The notes under the pieces were generated by a model, which saw only the letters and a list, made by a program, of their open reading frames with translations, was not told the origin of the DNA and did no database searches. A stretch of 64,000 nucleotides of DNA from Clostridium rhizosphaerae. Lineage in GTDB: Bacteria; Bacillota; Clostridia; Clostridiales; Clostridiaceae. The first letter of the stretch is position 1. Each line of letters begins with the position of its first letter. The stretch is taken from positions 1 through 64,000 of the forward strand of contig NZ_JAESWC010000009.1 of the NCBI RefSeq assembly GCF_016765585.1, read 5' to 3'. A program made the position numbers and the translations under genes. Positions 33,856 to 43,269 of this stretch are shown here, one piece after another.

Positions 33856-34557
33856 ATGGAAAGAAAACAAATACACATAATGGCAATAGGAGCACACATT
33901 GGCGATATGGAGCTTACAACCGGAGGAGTTTTGGCACAGCATGCAGCTATGGGAGACAAAATTACAATAGTTAATATGACTCCAGGGGAAAAAGGAAATC
34001 CTCCTCATTTAACTGTTGAACAATATGCTGAGCAGAAAATCAGAGAAGCTAGAGAGTTTGCAGAAATGCTGGGTGGAAAGTCTATAGTTCTTGATTATAA
34101 GGATGGAGAGCTTCCGGATACTGACGAGCCAAGGTTTAAAGTTGCTGATTTAATCAGAGAATACAGGCCTGATATACTTATAACTCACTGGAAAAACAGC
34201 ATGCATAAGGATCACGGTATAACAAGCAGAATTGTTAAGGATGCTCAGTTTTATGCCGGAATAAGAGGCTTTGAGAGAGAAAATCCGGCACATTTTGCTG
34301 CAGGTCCTTACTTTGCTGAAAACTGGGAAGATCCATATGATTTTAAGCCATATACTTATATAGATATTTCAAGAGGATATGATTTATGGATGGAAGCTTT
34401 AAAGAAGATATGGTTTGTTACTAACAGTACTTCTTTTAAGTATTATGAATATTATGATGCCTTAAGCAAGGTAAGAGGCTGTGAAGCAAGAAAGGAAAGA
34501 GCACAAGCCTTTGCTGTAGATCCACTTTCAGTTAAGCAAGTTAGGGAAGGATTTTAG
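33856..34557 (+). CDS. PIG-L/LmbE-family deacetylase with altered motif
   Basis: The 233-residue protein has the PIG-L fold start IMAIGAHIGDMELTTGG, VNMTPGEKGNPPH, ADLIREYRPDILITHW and MHKDHGITSRIV. Canonical members read AHPDDE; here the motif is AHIGDME, so the metal-binding His and second Asp remain, but the first Asp, the usual general base, is Gly. It may use another base or bind rather than cleave. Candidate substrate: an N-acetyl amino sugar from the wall. The start overlaps closely with the GNAT stop (three bases apart), so translation is probably coupled. Confidence 0.85.
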   Translation: MERKQIHIMAIGAHIGDMELTTGGVLAQHAAMGDKITIVNMTPGEKGNPPHLTVEQYAEQKIREAREFAEMLGGKSIVLDYKDGELPDTDEPRFKVADLIREYRPDILITHWKNSMHKDHGITSRIVKDAQFYAGIRGFERENPAHFAAGPYFAENWEDPYDFKPYTYIDISRGYDLWMEALKKIWFVTNSTSFKYYEYYDALSKVRGCEARKERAQAFAVDPLSVKQVREGF

Positions 34558-34568
34558 GTGATGCTTTC

Positions 34569-35633
34569 ATGGCAATTAACAAAGAAAAATTAAACTATGC
34601 CTTTAGCCTTATTGAAGAAGGAGTAGCAAAGGGATTTTTTCCTTGTGCTGCTGCAGCTGTAGGAAATAAAAAGGGAATATGTAAAATAGAGTATTATGGA
34701 AACAGATGCTTAATTCCTGAAAAGCTTCCATTAGAAAAGAATAGTTTATTTGATATGGCATCCCTAACTAAAGTTGTAGCTGCTAATACTTTATTCATGG
34801 TGTTTTTAGATAAAGGTTTGATTTCTGTATTTGATAAGGTAAGTGATTACATAGAAGGCTTCAAGTGTGAGGAAAAGAAGGATATAACTATTTTCAACCT
34901 GTTAACTCATACAGCGGGACTTCCTGCTTTTGAAAAACTTTATAAGCTCTGCTCAGACTTTGAAGATGCCATTAAGTATATAAGCAGTGCGAAGCTTGTA
35001 TATAAACCAGGGACAAAAGTTATATATAGTGATTACAGCTTTATACTTCTTAAATATATTTTAGAAAAAATAGGTGGAGACAGCTTGAATAATTTATGCA
35101 AAAAATATGTTTTTGATCCTATGGAAATGCAAAATACTTGTTTTAATCCTAAGACAAGCAATGTGGCGGCAACAGAAATTGATATTGAAACGGGTAAACC
35201 ACTAATAGGGATATGTCATGATGAAAACGGAAGATTCTTTAATGGCATTTCAGGACATGCAGGATTATTTTCAAATATAGAGGACATGACTAAATTTGCA
35301 GCTATGCTTATAAATGAAGGAAATTATAAAGGAAAACAGATTATTTCAAAGGCAGCTTTTAAAGCTATGACAAAAAACTATACTGAAGATCTTGAGGAAA
35401 ATAGAGCCTGGGGATGGACAGTAAAAGGACGGGACTTATCATCCGGAGGAGATATAATTTCGCCTGAGGCTTTTGGACACACAGGTTTTACAGGTACATC
35501 AATATGGGTGGACATACCTAATGATATATATATGATTTTGCTGACCAACAGAGTTCACCCAACCAGAGATAATACTAATATCATAAGATTCAGAAGAGTA
35601 TTCCATAATACTGTGATGGCTGCAGTGGAGTAG
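34569..35633 (+). CDS. Serine beta-lactamase-like hydrolase (class C / PBP fold)
   Basis: The 354-residue protein contains SLFDMASLTKVVAANTLF with the SxxK nucleophile, YSDYSFILL in the YxN position (Asp in place of Asn) and FGHTGFTGTS as the KTG-equivalent HTG. This set is typical of EstB/AmpC-like esterases and D-amino-peptide hydrolases rather than true beta-lactamases. No signal peptide is visible, so it acts in the cytoplasm. In this cluster a role on muropeptides or lactoyl/acetyl esters is plausible. It follows PIG-L by 11 bases. Confidence 0.85.
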   Translation: MAINKEKLNYAFSLIEEGVAKGFFPCAAAAVGNKKGICKIEYYGNRCLIPEKLPLEKNSLFDMASLTKVVAANTLFMVFLDKGLISVFDKVSDYIEGFKCEEKKDITIFNLLTHTAGLPAFEKLYKLCSDFEDAIKYISSAKLVYKPGTKVIYSDYSFILLKYILEKIGGDSLNNLCKKYVFDPMEMQNTCFNPKTSNVAATEIDIETGKPLIGICHDENGRFFNGISGHAGLFSNIEDMTKFAAMLINEGNYKGKQIISKAAFKAMTKNYTEDLEENRAWGWTVKGRDLSSGGDIISPEAFGHTGFTGTSIWVDIPNDIYMILLTNRVHPTRDNTNIIRFRRVFHNTVMAAVE

Positions 35634-35646
35634 TAAAGGAGGCAAT

Positions 35647-36798
35647 ATGGAAAGATTGTTAGTTAAAAATGGTATCGACTGTATTGGAAAAAATAGTTAT
35701 CTTTTTGAGGGAAAGAGGCTTGGCCTTGTAAGTAGTCCTATGGGTGTTGATAGAAACCTAAGATCTACTATAGATATACTAAACGAAAAATTTAATCTAA
35801 CCGCACTTTATTCCCCTGAGCACGGAATAAGAGGAAATCTTCAAGCTGGAGCAGCCGTCGATACATATGTAGACGAAGCTACTGGTATTATTGTATACAG
35901 CCTTTATGGGAAGAATAAGAAGCCTTCACCTGAAATACTTGAGAATATTGATGTGCTTGTTATAGATTTGCAGGATGTAGGTTCAAGATACTATACCTTT
36001 CTTTACACAATGTCCTATTGCATGGAAAGCTGTGCAGAAAACAATAAAACCGTAGTAGTATTAGACAGGCCTAACGTAATTGGAGGAGAGTCTGTTGAAG
36101 GAAATATACTAGATGTGAATTTTAAATCCTTCATAGGCATGTATCCTATACCTCAAAGATTTGGACTGACTATAGGGGAGCTGGCGCAGCTTTTAAATAA
36201 AGAATTCAATATAAATTGTGACTTAAAAGTTGTGAAGCTTGAAGGCTGGTGCAGAGAGGCTTACTTTGATGATACAGACTTGCTTTGGATTAACCCTAGT
36301 CCTAATATTCCCTCTGTAAATACAGCAGTATTATACAACGGAACCTGTCTTTTTGAAGGTACAAATATTTCTGAAGGAAGAGGGACCACAAAACCTTTTG
36401 AATTTATAGGAGCTCCTTGGCTTGATGCGTATAAGCTTGCTGAAAAAATGAATAAAAAAAGCTTGGAGGGTGTACAGTTTAGACCTGTTTATTTTGAACC
36501 TGCTTTTTCTAAGCATAAAGGTGAATTATGTAAGGGAGTACAGATTCATGTGAAGGATAAAAGAAAGGTTAAACCTGTAAAGTTAGGAATAAATCTTTTA
36601 TATGAAGTAATGGATATGAACAAAGATAAATTTGAGTGGCTTCCTCCCTTTAAAGAAGGTGCAAATTACTTCATAGATCTTCTTACAGGTACTGATGAGG
36701 TAAGAAATAGGAAATTTGAAGCTAATATTTTTATAGAAAAATGGGAAAGAGAAAGTGAAGACTTTAAAAAGATTAAAGAAAAATATCATTTATATTAA
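35647..36798 (+). CDS. namZ: DUF1343 protein, NamZ-type exo-beta-N-acetylmuramidase
   Basis: The 383-residue protein has GLVSSPMGVDRNLRSTIDIL, LYSPEHGIRGNLQAG, DLQDVGSRYYTFLYTM, VLDRPNVIGG, NPSPNIPSVNTA and GTNISEGRGTTKPFEFIG, the conserved blocks of DUF1343. The Bacillus member NamZ releases MurNAc from the non-reducing end of peptidoglycan fragments (GH171). No signal peptide is seen here, so it would act on imported fragments. The next gene is nagZ, its usual partner: NamZ removes MurNAc and NagZ removes GlcNAc. Confidence 0.88.
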   Translation: MERLLVKNGIDCIGKNSYLFEGKRLGLVSSPMGVDRNLRSTIDILNEKFNLTALYSPEHGIRGNLQAGAAVDTYVDEATGIIVYSLYGKNKKPSPEILENIDVLVIDLQDVGSRYYTFLYTMSYCMESCAENNKTVVVLDRPNVIGGESVEGNILDVNFKSFIGMYPIPQRFGLTIGELAQLLNKEFNINCDLKVVKLEGWCREAYFDDTDLLWINPSPNIPSVNTAVLYNGTCLFEGTNISEGRGTTKPFEFIGAPWLDAYKLAEKMNKKSLEGVQFRPVYFEPAFSKHKGELCKGVQIHVKDKRKVKPVKLGINLLYEVMDMNKDKFEWLPPFKEGANYFIDLLTGTDEVRNRKFEANIFIEKWERESEDFKKIKEKYHLY

Positions 36799-36816
36799 TT
36801 TTAAGGTGGGGTTTTA

Positions 36817-38391
36817 GTGGATATTAAAAATATGACGCTTGAAGAAAAAATTGGACAAATGATAATAGCTGGGTTTCCATCAAAAGAATATGATGAGCAT
36901 TTAGATGAGATTATAAAAAATAAAATAGGAAATATAATACTTTTTACTCGAAATGTAGGCAGTAAAAAAGCTTTAGCAGAGCTTAACGATAAAATACAAA
37001 AGAGTATGCTTGAAAGTACAGGAATACCTGCGTTCATTACAATTGATCAGGAAGGAGGTATGGTAACAAGAGTATATGAAGGTGCTGCAGTTCTTCCGGG
37101 CAATATGGCTTTTGGTGCAGCCGGAGAAAGCAAGGCTGTTTTAGAGGAAGGTAAAATTATCGGAGAAGAGCTGAGAGCTCTTGGAGTAAACTTTGATATT
37201 GCTCCTGTTTTAGATGTAAATAATAATTCTAAAAATCCTGTTATAGGTGTTAGATCCTATGGTGATAATCCTGAAAAGGTAGCTGAATTTGGAGTAAATA
37301 TGATAAAAGGACTTCAAAGCATGGGGGTTATTGCAACAGCAAAGCATTTTCCAGGACACGGTGATACAGCGGTTGATTCACACTTGGCACTTCCGTTAGT
37401 TCCTCACACAATGGAAAGATTAGAAAAGATAGAGCTTTATCCGTTTAAAAAAGCTATTGAAAATAATGTGGAAGCAATTATGTCAGCTCATGTTTTATTC
37501 CCATCAATAGAAAGCGAAAAGCTTCCAGGAACACTTTCTTATAGAGTCTTAACTGGTTTATTGAGAAATAGGTTAGGCTTTAAGGGATTAATAGTAACAG
37601 ACTGCATGGAGATGAACGCTATAGCTGAGTACTATGGTACTGTTAATGCAGCTGTTATGGCAGTTAAAGCCGGAGCTGACTTGATTTGCGTTTCGCATCA
37701 TCTTGACTTGCAGCTTGGAAGTTTAAATGCAATAAAAGAGGTTGTATTAATGGGAGAAATACCAGAAAGCAGAATTGATGAGTCTGTTCATAGAATTCTA
37801 GCAGTTAAAGAAAAGTACAATCTATTTAATAGACCTTATTCGGATATGGACAAAGTTGAGACTTTAGTTGGCTGTAAAGAGCATCTAAGTTTTGCAAAAG
37901 CAATAAGTGAAAAAAGTATCACAGCCGTAAAGGATGAAAGAAATCTACTGCCTGTTAAATATAAAAATATAATGATTATATCTACAGAAGCAGTAATTTT
38001 AACAGGAGCAGATGATGACATAAAGAAGAAGGCTTCTTTTTCAGAAGCTGTAAAAGAAAACTTAGGAGGAGAGGCGTATACTATCAGCTTAAATCCGAGA
38101 ATGGAAGAAATAAATTGCTTGAAAGAAAAGGCTAAAGATAAAGAGTTAATTATTATAGGTACTTATAATGCATCGCTAAATAAAGGACAGGCGGAATTAG
38201 TAAATGAAATATTTAAGGTGAATAGCAATGTAATTGTTACAGCCCTTAGAAATCCATATGATATAAATATGTTTAACAATGTATCCACTTATATATGTGC
38301 TTATGAATATACTAAGCTTTCAGTTGATAGTGTAATTAAAGTTCTGTCTGGAGAAATAAAAGCTCAAGGAGCACTTCCTGTAGAACTTTAA
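36817..38391 (+). CDS. nagZ: Family 3 beta-N-acetylglucosaminidase NagZ
   Basis: The 524-residue GH3 enzyme starts at GTG (AAGGTGGGG upstream). The TIM barrel shows ITIDQEGGMVTR, the NagZ-specific KHFPGHGDTAVDSHL loop with its Asp-His acid/base dyad, and the nucleophile Asp in IVTDCMEMNAI. A second alpha/beta domain (about 370-524) follows, as in Gram-positive two-domain NagZ. No signal peptide. It should release GlcNAc from GlcNAc-MurNAc fragments in the cytosol. Last gene of the GNAT to nagZ operon. Confidence 0.93.
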   Translation: MDIKNMTLEEKIGQMIIAGFPSKEYDEHLDEIIKNKIGNIILFTRNVGSKKALAELNDKIQKSMLESTGIPAFITIDQEGGMVTRVYEGAAVLPGNMAFGAAGESKAVLEEGKIIGEELRALGVNFDIAPVLDVNNNSKNPVIGVRSYGDNPEKVAEFGVNMIKGLQSMGVIATAKHFPGHGDTAVDSHLALPLVPHTMERLEKIELYPFKKAIENNVEAIMSAHVLFPSIESEKLPGTLSYRVLTGLLRNRLGFKGLIVTDCMEMNAIAEYYGTVNAAVMAVKAGADLICVSHHLDLQLGSLNAIKEVVLMGEIPESRIDESVHRILAVKEKYNLFNRPYSDMDKVETLVGCKEHLSFAKAISEKSITAVKDERNLLPVKYKNIMIISTEAVILTGADDDIKKKASFSEAVKENLGGEAYTISLNPRMEEINCLKEKAKDKELIIIGTYNASLNKGQAELVNEIFKVNSNVIVTALRNPYDINMFNNVSTYICAYEYTKLSVDSVIKVLSGEIKAQGALPVEL

Positions 38392-38433
38392 GAAACAGAA
38401 AAGACTGAATTAGCATAAATTTTAAAATTATTT

Positions 38434-38481
38434 TTATTTTCGAAAATAATTGTTGAAAGTTTATGCCAAAATTGATATAAT
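38434..38481 (+). promoter_or_regulatory. Promoter and palindrome before the ROK kinase gene
   Basis: TTGAAA (38453-38458) and TATAAT (38476-38481) are 17 bases apart. Immediately upstream is the 16-base perfect palindrome TTATTTTCGAAAATAA (38434-38449), a good operator candidate. Confidence 0.6.
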
Positions 38482-38528
38482 TTATCTAAGGAAATATTTA
38501 GTTTTTAATCATCAAGGAGAACACTGCA

Positions 38529-39404
38529 ATGGGAAATTATTTATCATTTGATATAGGGGGAACTTTTATTAAATATGGAATATTTGATGAAAAAGCAAAT
38601 GAAATATTTAGTGATAAAGTACCCACTCAAAAAGAACCGAGGAAGTTTTTAGCTCAATTAATAGATATCATTAAGGTTCAAGAAAAGGTTTACGAGATAA
38701 ATGGAGTAACAATTAGTATGGGAGGGTTTATAGATCCCAAGACAGGAATTAATACTGATTTCAGTGTGGGTGAGAATTTTAGAGCCTATAATCTGAAAGA
38801 GGAGCTGAATAAAAGTACAGGCTATAGAATTTCTGTAGAAAATGATAGTAATTGTGCTGCATTGGCTGAAATGTGGAAGGGCAGCGGGGTTGAATGTAAA
38901 GATATATGTGTAATAACAATAGGTACAGGAATCGGAGGGGCCATAATTAATGATGGAAAATTGCTAAGAGGGCGAAACTTCAAAGCAGGTGAATTTGGAT
39001 TTATGTATGTTAATTCATCTAATCAAACAGGCAAAGAAGTTTTTGAAGCTGCAACAGCAACCTCTGGTCTTGTAAGGCAGGTAAGCAGCAAATTAGGAAG
39101 AGACATAGATGGGAAATACATATTTAAAAATCTTGATAACTGCGATGTTAAAAAAATTTACGATAGATGGCTTACTAAGTTAGCCATGGTAGTTGGAAAC
39201 GTAGCAGTATGCTTTGATCCTGAAAAAATACTGATTGGCGGAGGCATAAGCGAAGAACCGATATTTATAAATGATTTGAAGAAAAAAGTATATTCTATCT
39301 ATCAACATTTAGAAGAATATACGGCTATTGAGCCCTGTAGGCTGAAAAATGATGCAGGTAAAATTGGAGCTTTACTTAACTTCTTCATGGAATATGAAAG
39401 TTAA
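38529..39404 (+). CDS. ROK-family sugar kinase
   Basis: The 291-residue protein has the ATP phosphate loop SFDIGGTFIKYGIF at the start, ISMGGFIDPKTG, the sugar-binding ENDSNCAALAE and GTGIGGAII with the catalytic Asp in VENDSNC. The typical ROK zinc motif (GHx9-11CxCGxxGC) is degenerate: AGEFGFM replaces the GH region and no Cys cluster follows, as in some GlcNAc/MurNAc and mannose kinases. No DNA-binding domain, so it is a kinase rather than a repressor. In context the substrate is probably GlcNAc, MurNAc or a disaccharide. Confidence 0.85.
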   Translation: MGNYLSFDIGGTFIKYGIFDEKANEIFSDKVPTQKEPRKFLAQLIDIIKVQEKVYEINGVTISMGGFIDPKTGINTDFSVGENFRAYNLKEELNKSTGYRISVENDSNCAALAEMWKGSGVECKDICVITIGTGIGGAIINDGKLLRGRNFKAGEFGFMYVNSSNQTGKEVFEAATATSGLVRQVSSKLGRDIDGKYIFKNLDNCDVKKIYDRWLTKLAMVVGNVAVCFDPEKILIGGGISEEPIFINDLKKKVYSIYQHLEEYTAIEPCRLKNDAGKIGALLNFFMEYES

Positions 39405-39455
39405 TATTTATTGACTATATAGATTTCAAATTATGTACATAGGGGGTGAATTGCT

Positions 39456-40763
39456 ATGAAAAAAGGAATTAAGGTTGTTACTATAGGAGGAGGATCAAGT
39501 TATACACCTGAACTTATAGATGGCTTCCTTAAAAGATATCACGAATTACCTGTAGAAGAACTTTGGCTGGTAGACTGTGAAGAAGGCAAAAATAAGTTAG
39601 AAATTATAGAAAAATTAGCAAGACGTATGATTAAAAAGGCTGGAGTTCCAATAAAACTATTCACAACGCTTAATAGAAGAGAAGCATTAAAAAAGGCTGA
39701 CTTTGTAACAACTCAGCTTAGAGTTGGACTTTTGGATGCAAGAATTGCAGACGAAAGGATACCTCTTAGCCATGGAATGCTTGGACAGGAAACTAATGGA
39801 GCAGGGGGGCTGTTTAAGGCTCTTAGAACAGTTCCAGTTATTTTAGATATTTGCAAAGATATAGAGGAGCTTTGTCCTAATGCATGGCTGATAAACTTTA
39901 CTAATCCGGTAGGTATAATAACTGAAGCAGTGAATAGGTACAGCAATATAAAGAAAGTAGTTGGTTTATGCAATGTTCCTATAAATATGCATAAGGCTGT
40001 TGCTGAAATATTAAATGAGGAAGAAAAAAATGTAAGAATATCCTTTGGCGGATTAAACCATATGGGTTATGTTACAGGCGTATATGCAAATGGCGAAGAT
40101 AAGACAGAATATGTGCTTAGCAAATGGGGAAACCAAAGTATGCAGAATATAAGCGGTACAGAATGGAGTAATGCATTTGTTAAAGAATTAGGAGCAATAC
40201 CTTCTCCATATCTTAGATATTACTATATGGCTAAAGAGTCCTTAGAAGAAGCTATAGAAAAGTTTAAGGTTAATGGAACAAGAGCTGAAAGCGTTAAGGG
40301 AATAGAGAAAGATCTTTTTGAAATATATAAAGACGAAAGTATTGACGAAAAGCCAAAGCTTCTTGAGAAACGAGGAGGAGCTTATTACAGCGATGCAGCC
40401 TGCAATCTTATAGCGTCAATTTATAATGATAAACGTGATATTCAAGTTGTAAATACAGTAAATAAAGGTGTTATGCAGGAATTTGAATATGATGAGGTTG
40501 TAGAAATTACTAGTATGATCACAAAAAATGGTCCAATTCCAATGCCTATAGGCAGACTTCCAAAGGCAGCTAAAGGATTGGTTCAGGAGATAAAATCCTT
40601 TGAAATAGCGGCAGCTGAAGCGGCAGTATCAGGGGATTATAACAAAGCTCTTCTGGCAATGATGATAAATCCATTAGTTCATTCGCAAAGATATGGAAAA
40701 ATAGTATTAGATGAGCTTTTAGAAGCTCACAAAGAGCATTTGCCGCAATTCTATAGGTATTAA
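39456..40763 (+). CDS. Family 4 glycosidase (6-phospho-beta-glucosidase type)
   Basis: The 435-residue protein has the NAD-binding VVTIGGGSSYTPELIDGF, FVTTQLRVG, RIPLSHGMLGQETNGAGG, INFTNPVGIITEAV, GLCNVPINMH and FGGLNHMGYV, the GH4 blocks with the metal-binding Cys and His. GH4 enzymes use NAD and a metal to oxidise C3 and eliminate the aglycone from 6-phosphorylated glycosides. Its usual partners are PTS importers; here it sits with an ABC importer and a kinase, so the phosphate may be added inside the cell. The true substrate is uncertain. Confidence 0.9.
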   Translation: MKKGIKVVTIGGGSSYTPELIDGFLKRYHELPVEELWLVDCEEGKNKLEIIEKLARRMIKKAGVPIKLFTTLNRREALKKADFVTTQLRVGLLDARIADERIPLSHGMLGQETNGAGGLFKALRTVPVILDICKDIEELCPNAWLINFTNPVGIITEAVNRYSNIKKVVGLCNVPINMHKAVAEILNEEEKNVRISFGGLNHMGYVTGVYANGEDKTEYVLSKWGNQSMQNISGTEWSNAFVKELGAIPSPYLRYYYMAKESLEEAIEKFKVNGTRAESVKGIEKDLFEIYKDESIDEKPKLLEKRGGAYYSDAACNLIASIYNDKRDIQVVNTVNKGVMQEFEYDEVVEITSMITKNGPIPMPIGRLPKAAKGLVQEIKSFEIAAAEAAVSGDYNKALLAMMINPLVHSQRYGKIVLDELLEAHKEHLPQFYRY

Positions 40764-40817
40764 GAGAGATATTCAAAAAATATAATATATAAATTAAATT
40801 TTAAAGGGGGATATACA

Positions 40818-42239
40818 ATGAAAAATGTTAAAAAACTTATTGCAGTTGCAATGACAGTGTCTTTAGGCGTTACAGCATTAACAGGCTGTGGAAGCAAGCC
40901 CGCTGCAACTAATTCTGCAGGAAAAGGTTCGGATGAACCGGATACCATCACAGCATTGCTTCCACCAGTTTCACCAAATTATCAGAAAAATTTTGAACAA
41001 ATGTCTAAGGATTTCCATGAGAAATATCCTAACTTAACTCTTAAGATAGAACCAGCAAGCTGGGAAGATATGACTCAAAAGTTAGATGTTCAAGTTAATG
41101 CAGGAAGCCCTCCAGATATTGCTTTTATGGGCTCGGATGGAATATCCAAATATGCTGATTCAGGCATGGTTATGGATATAAGCAAGCTTGCTACAGATGA
41201 AATGGTTAATGATTTTGAAAAAGTTCCACTTGATTATATGAAGAATGCTAAAGGTTTATATGGTTTTCCAGCATATATGGAAATCCATGCGCTTGGCGGA
41301 AATAAACAATACCTTGAAGAGGCAGGAATCGACTGGAAGTCTATTCAACAAAATGGATGGACATTCGATCAGTTCAGAGAAGCTATTAAAAAGGGAGTTG
41401 TAACAGCTAACGGAAAACCTTCAAGATATGGTTTTGTGTTTGCTTGTTCAGGTGTTGCTGCAAAGGATTATTTAGGAATTCTTACTAAAGAAGCTGGAAT
41501 GCCTTCACCATTTACTAAAGACTTAAAATATGCGTATACAAGCAAAAACTTCCTTGAAGTTTTAAAGGGCATAAGAACTCTTATCGATGATGGTTCAATG
41601 CCTAAGGAATTAAGCTCAGTAAATGCAGGTATGCGTTGGAATATGTTCCTTACAGGTAAAACCATGATTACCGGTAAAGGGTTAGCTGTATTTGAAAACT
41701 CTGCTAATCAAAATAACAAAAAAATTGATGCTAAAGACGGTAGTGCAGTAAAAGATAGTATTAAGGTTGACTATATTGTTTTACCAGTTCCTACATTTGG
41801 AAGCAATAAACAGCAAGCTACTCCTGCTGTAGATGGATATGTAACCTTTAAAGGAAAGAACAGTAAAAATGCAGAACATGATAAAAACGTTGTTAAAGCA
41901 GCTTATTTCTTAGCTTCTGGCAAGGTTGCGGCAACAACTAATAATGATTTGTTTGTTGCACAAATTACTAAAAGTGGAGCAGAGGCTGCAAAGAGCATGA
42001 CAATTACAAGAAATCAAGATAACGCAAAAGCTGTTGAAAATCTTATAAAAAGTGCCGCTGAAGCTAGACCGGACATCCCAACTGAACTTGGTGCAAAACA
42101 TATTAAACTTGAAGACCAGGTTATAGTACCAAAACTTCAGGCATTACTTGCTAATGAAATTACTCCTCAGCAAATGTATGATGCTGTTAAGGCTGCAGCT
42201 ATAGAAGCCTTTGGTGAAGACAAAATAGTAAAAGATTAA
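40818..42239 (+). CDS. ABC transporter sugar-binding lipoprotein
   Basis: The 473-residue protein has a lipoprotein signal peptide ending ALTGC, then an extracellular solute-binding protein family 1 fold (ITALLPPVSPNYQKNFEQMS, WEDMTQKLDVQVNAGSPPDI, GLYGFPAYMEIHAL). It should capture an oligosaccharide or amino sugar for the two permeases downstream. Ligand specificity is not readable. AAAGGGGG precedes the ATG. It is larger than average for the family. Confidence 0.92.
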   Translation: MKNVKKLIAVAMTVSLGVTALTGCGSKPAATNSAGKGSDEPDTITALLPPVSPNYQKNFEQMSKDFHEKYPNLTLKIEPASWEDMTQKLDVQVNAGSPPDIAFMGSDGISKYADSGMVMDISKLATDEMVNDFEKVPLDYMKNAKGLYGFPAYMEIHALGGNKQYLEEAGIDWKSIQQNGWTFDQFREAIKKGVVTANGKPSRYGFVFACSGVAAKDYLGILTKEAGMPSPFTKDLKYAYTSKNFLEVLKGIRTLIDDGSMPKELSSVNAGMRWNMFLTGKTMITGKGLAVFENSANQNNKKIDAKDGSAVKDSIKVDYIVLPVPTFGSNKQQATPAVDGYVTFKGKNSKNAEHDKNVVKAAYFLASGKVAATTNNDLFVAQITKSGAEAAKSMTITRNQDNAKAVENLIKSAAEARPDIPTELGAKHIKLEDQVIVPKLQALLANEITPQQMYDAVKAAAIEAFGEDKIVKD

Positions 42240-42249
42240 ATATAAATAA

Positions 42250-42287
42250 AATATATCTCACCTATTATTAAACAGGTGAGATATATT
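42250..42287 (+). terminator. Hairpin between binding-protein and permease genes
   Basis: AATATATCTCACCT pairs with AGGTGAGATATATT, loop about nine, with only a weak T tail. Such hairpins commonly allow more binding protein than permease to be made, by partial termination or mRNA stabilisation. Confidence 0.7.
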
Positions 42288-42350
42288 ATTTAACATTGAT
42301 ACGTAAATGTATGATTGGCTGTTCTATAATGAGATTATTAGGAGGAGCAT

Positions 42351-43247
42351 ATGGAGATTGGAAATAAAAAGAAAAATCGAATAAAAGGCGATTATATTTG
42401 GGGATATATATTCATTGCAGTTGCACTAATTATATTCTGTATGTTTACGTTATATCCTGTAATTAGCGCTCTTATTATTAGCTTTCAAAAATACAGACCT
42501 CTTGGATCTACATGGATAGGTTTAGATAATTATAAAGGCTTGTTAAAAGACAAGCTATTTGTCAAGGCAATAAAGAATACATTGGTTTATACTGTGTTTA
42601 CAGTACCTGTTTCATTAGTAATTTCTTTTACTATTGCAGTATTAATATTTCCTTTAAAAAAATGGATGCAGACTATGTTTAAAGCTATATATTATTTACC
42701 GGCAGTTGCATCAGGGGTTGCTTTATCAGTAGTGTGGCTTTGGATTTATGATCCTATGCCTGAAGGTTTATTTAATAAGCTGATAGGCTTCCTTGGTATA
42801 AGTAATCAGAATTGGCTGGGTTCAAGTAAGACTTCAATGCTGTCACTTTTGCTTATGTCCTGGCTTTCTGGACATGGAACAAGTATTATAATATACATTG
42901 CAGCGCTTCTAGGTATACCTGAAAGTTATTTTGAAGCTGCCGACTTAGATGGAGCAACTTTTTTCAAAAAACTTAGGTATATAGTAATACCACTTCTTAA
43001 GCCCACAACATTATTTTTACTTGTAACAGGAGTAATTGGTTCTTTCCAAGTATTTATGAATGCTTATATGATGACTGGAGGAGGACCAAATAATTCAACA
43101 ACAATGGTTGGATTATTGATATTTAATAACGCGTTTGTATATGCAGACTTTGGTAAAGCGGCGGCTCAATCATTAGTATTAGCAGCTATAATTGCGGTTA
43201 TTTCTATTTTCCAATTTAAGTTTTTGGGTGACGATGTTACGTATTAA
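42351..43247 (+). CDS. ABC sugar permease (MalF/UgpA type)
   Basis: The 298-residue inner-membrane protein has six helices and the EAA loop YFEAADLDGATFFKKLRYIVIPLLKP that docks the ATPase. It belongs to the carbohydrate uptake 1 (CUT1) family. The start follows TTAGGAGGAGCAT. The second permease follows 22 bases after its stop. Confidence 0.93.
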   Translation: MEIGNKKKNRIKGDYIWGYIFIAVALIIFCMFTLYPVISALIISFQKYRPLGSTWIGLDNYKGLLKDKLFVKAIKNTLVYTVFTVPVSLVISFTIAVLIFPLKKWMQTMFKAIYYLPAVASGVALSVVWLWIYDPMPEGLFNKLIGFLGISNQNWLGSSKTSMLSLLLMSWLSGHGTSIIIYIAALLGIPESYFEAADLDGATFFKKLRYIVIPLLKPTTLFLLVTGVIGSFQVFMNAYMMTGGGPNNSTTMVGLLIFNNAFVYADFGKAAAQSLVLAAIIAVISIFQFKFLGDDVTY

Positions 43248-43269
43248 TTAAAGAAGGAGGCTGCTGTAA

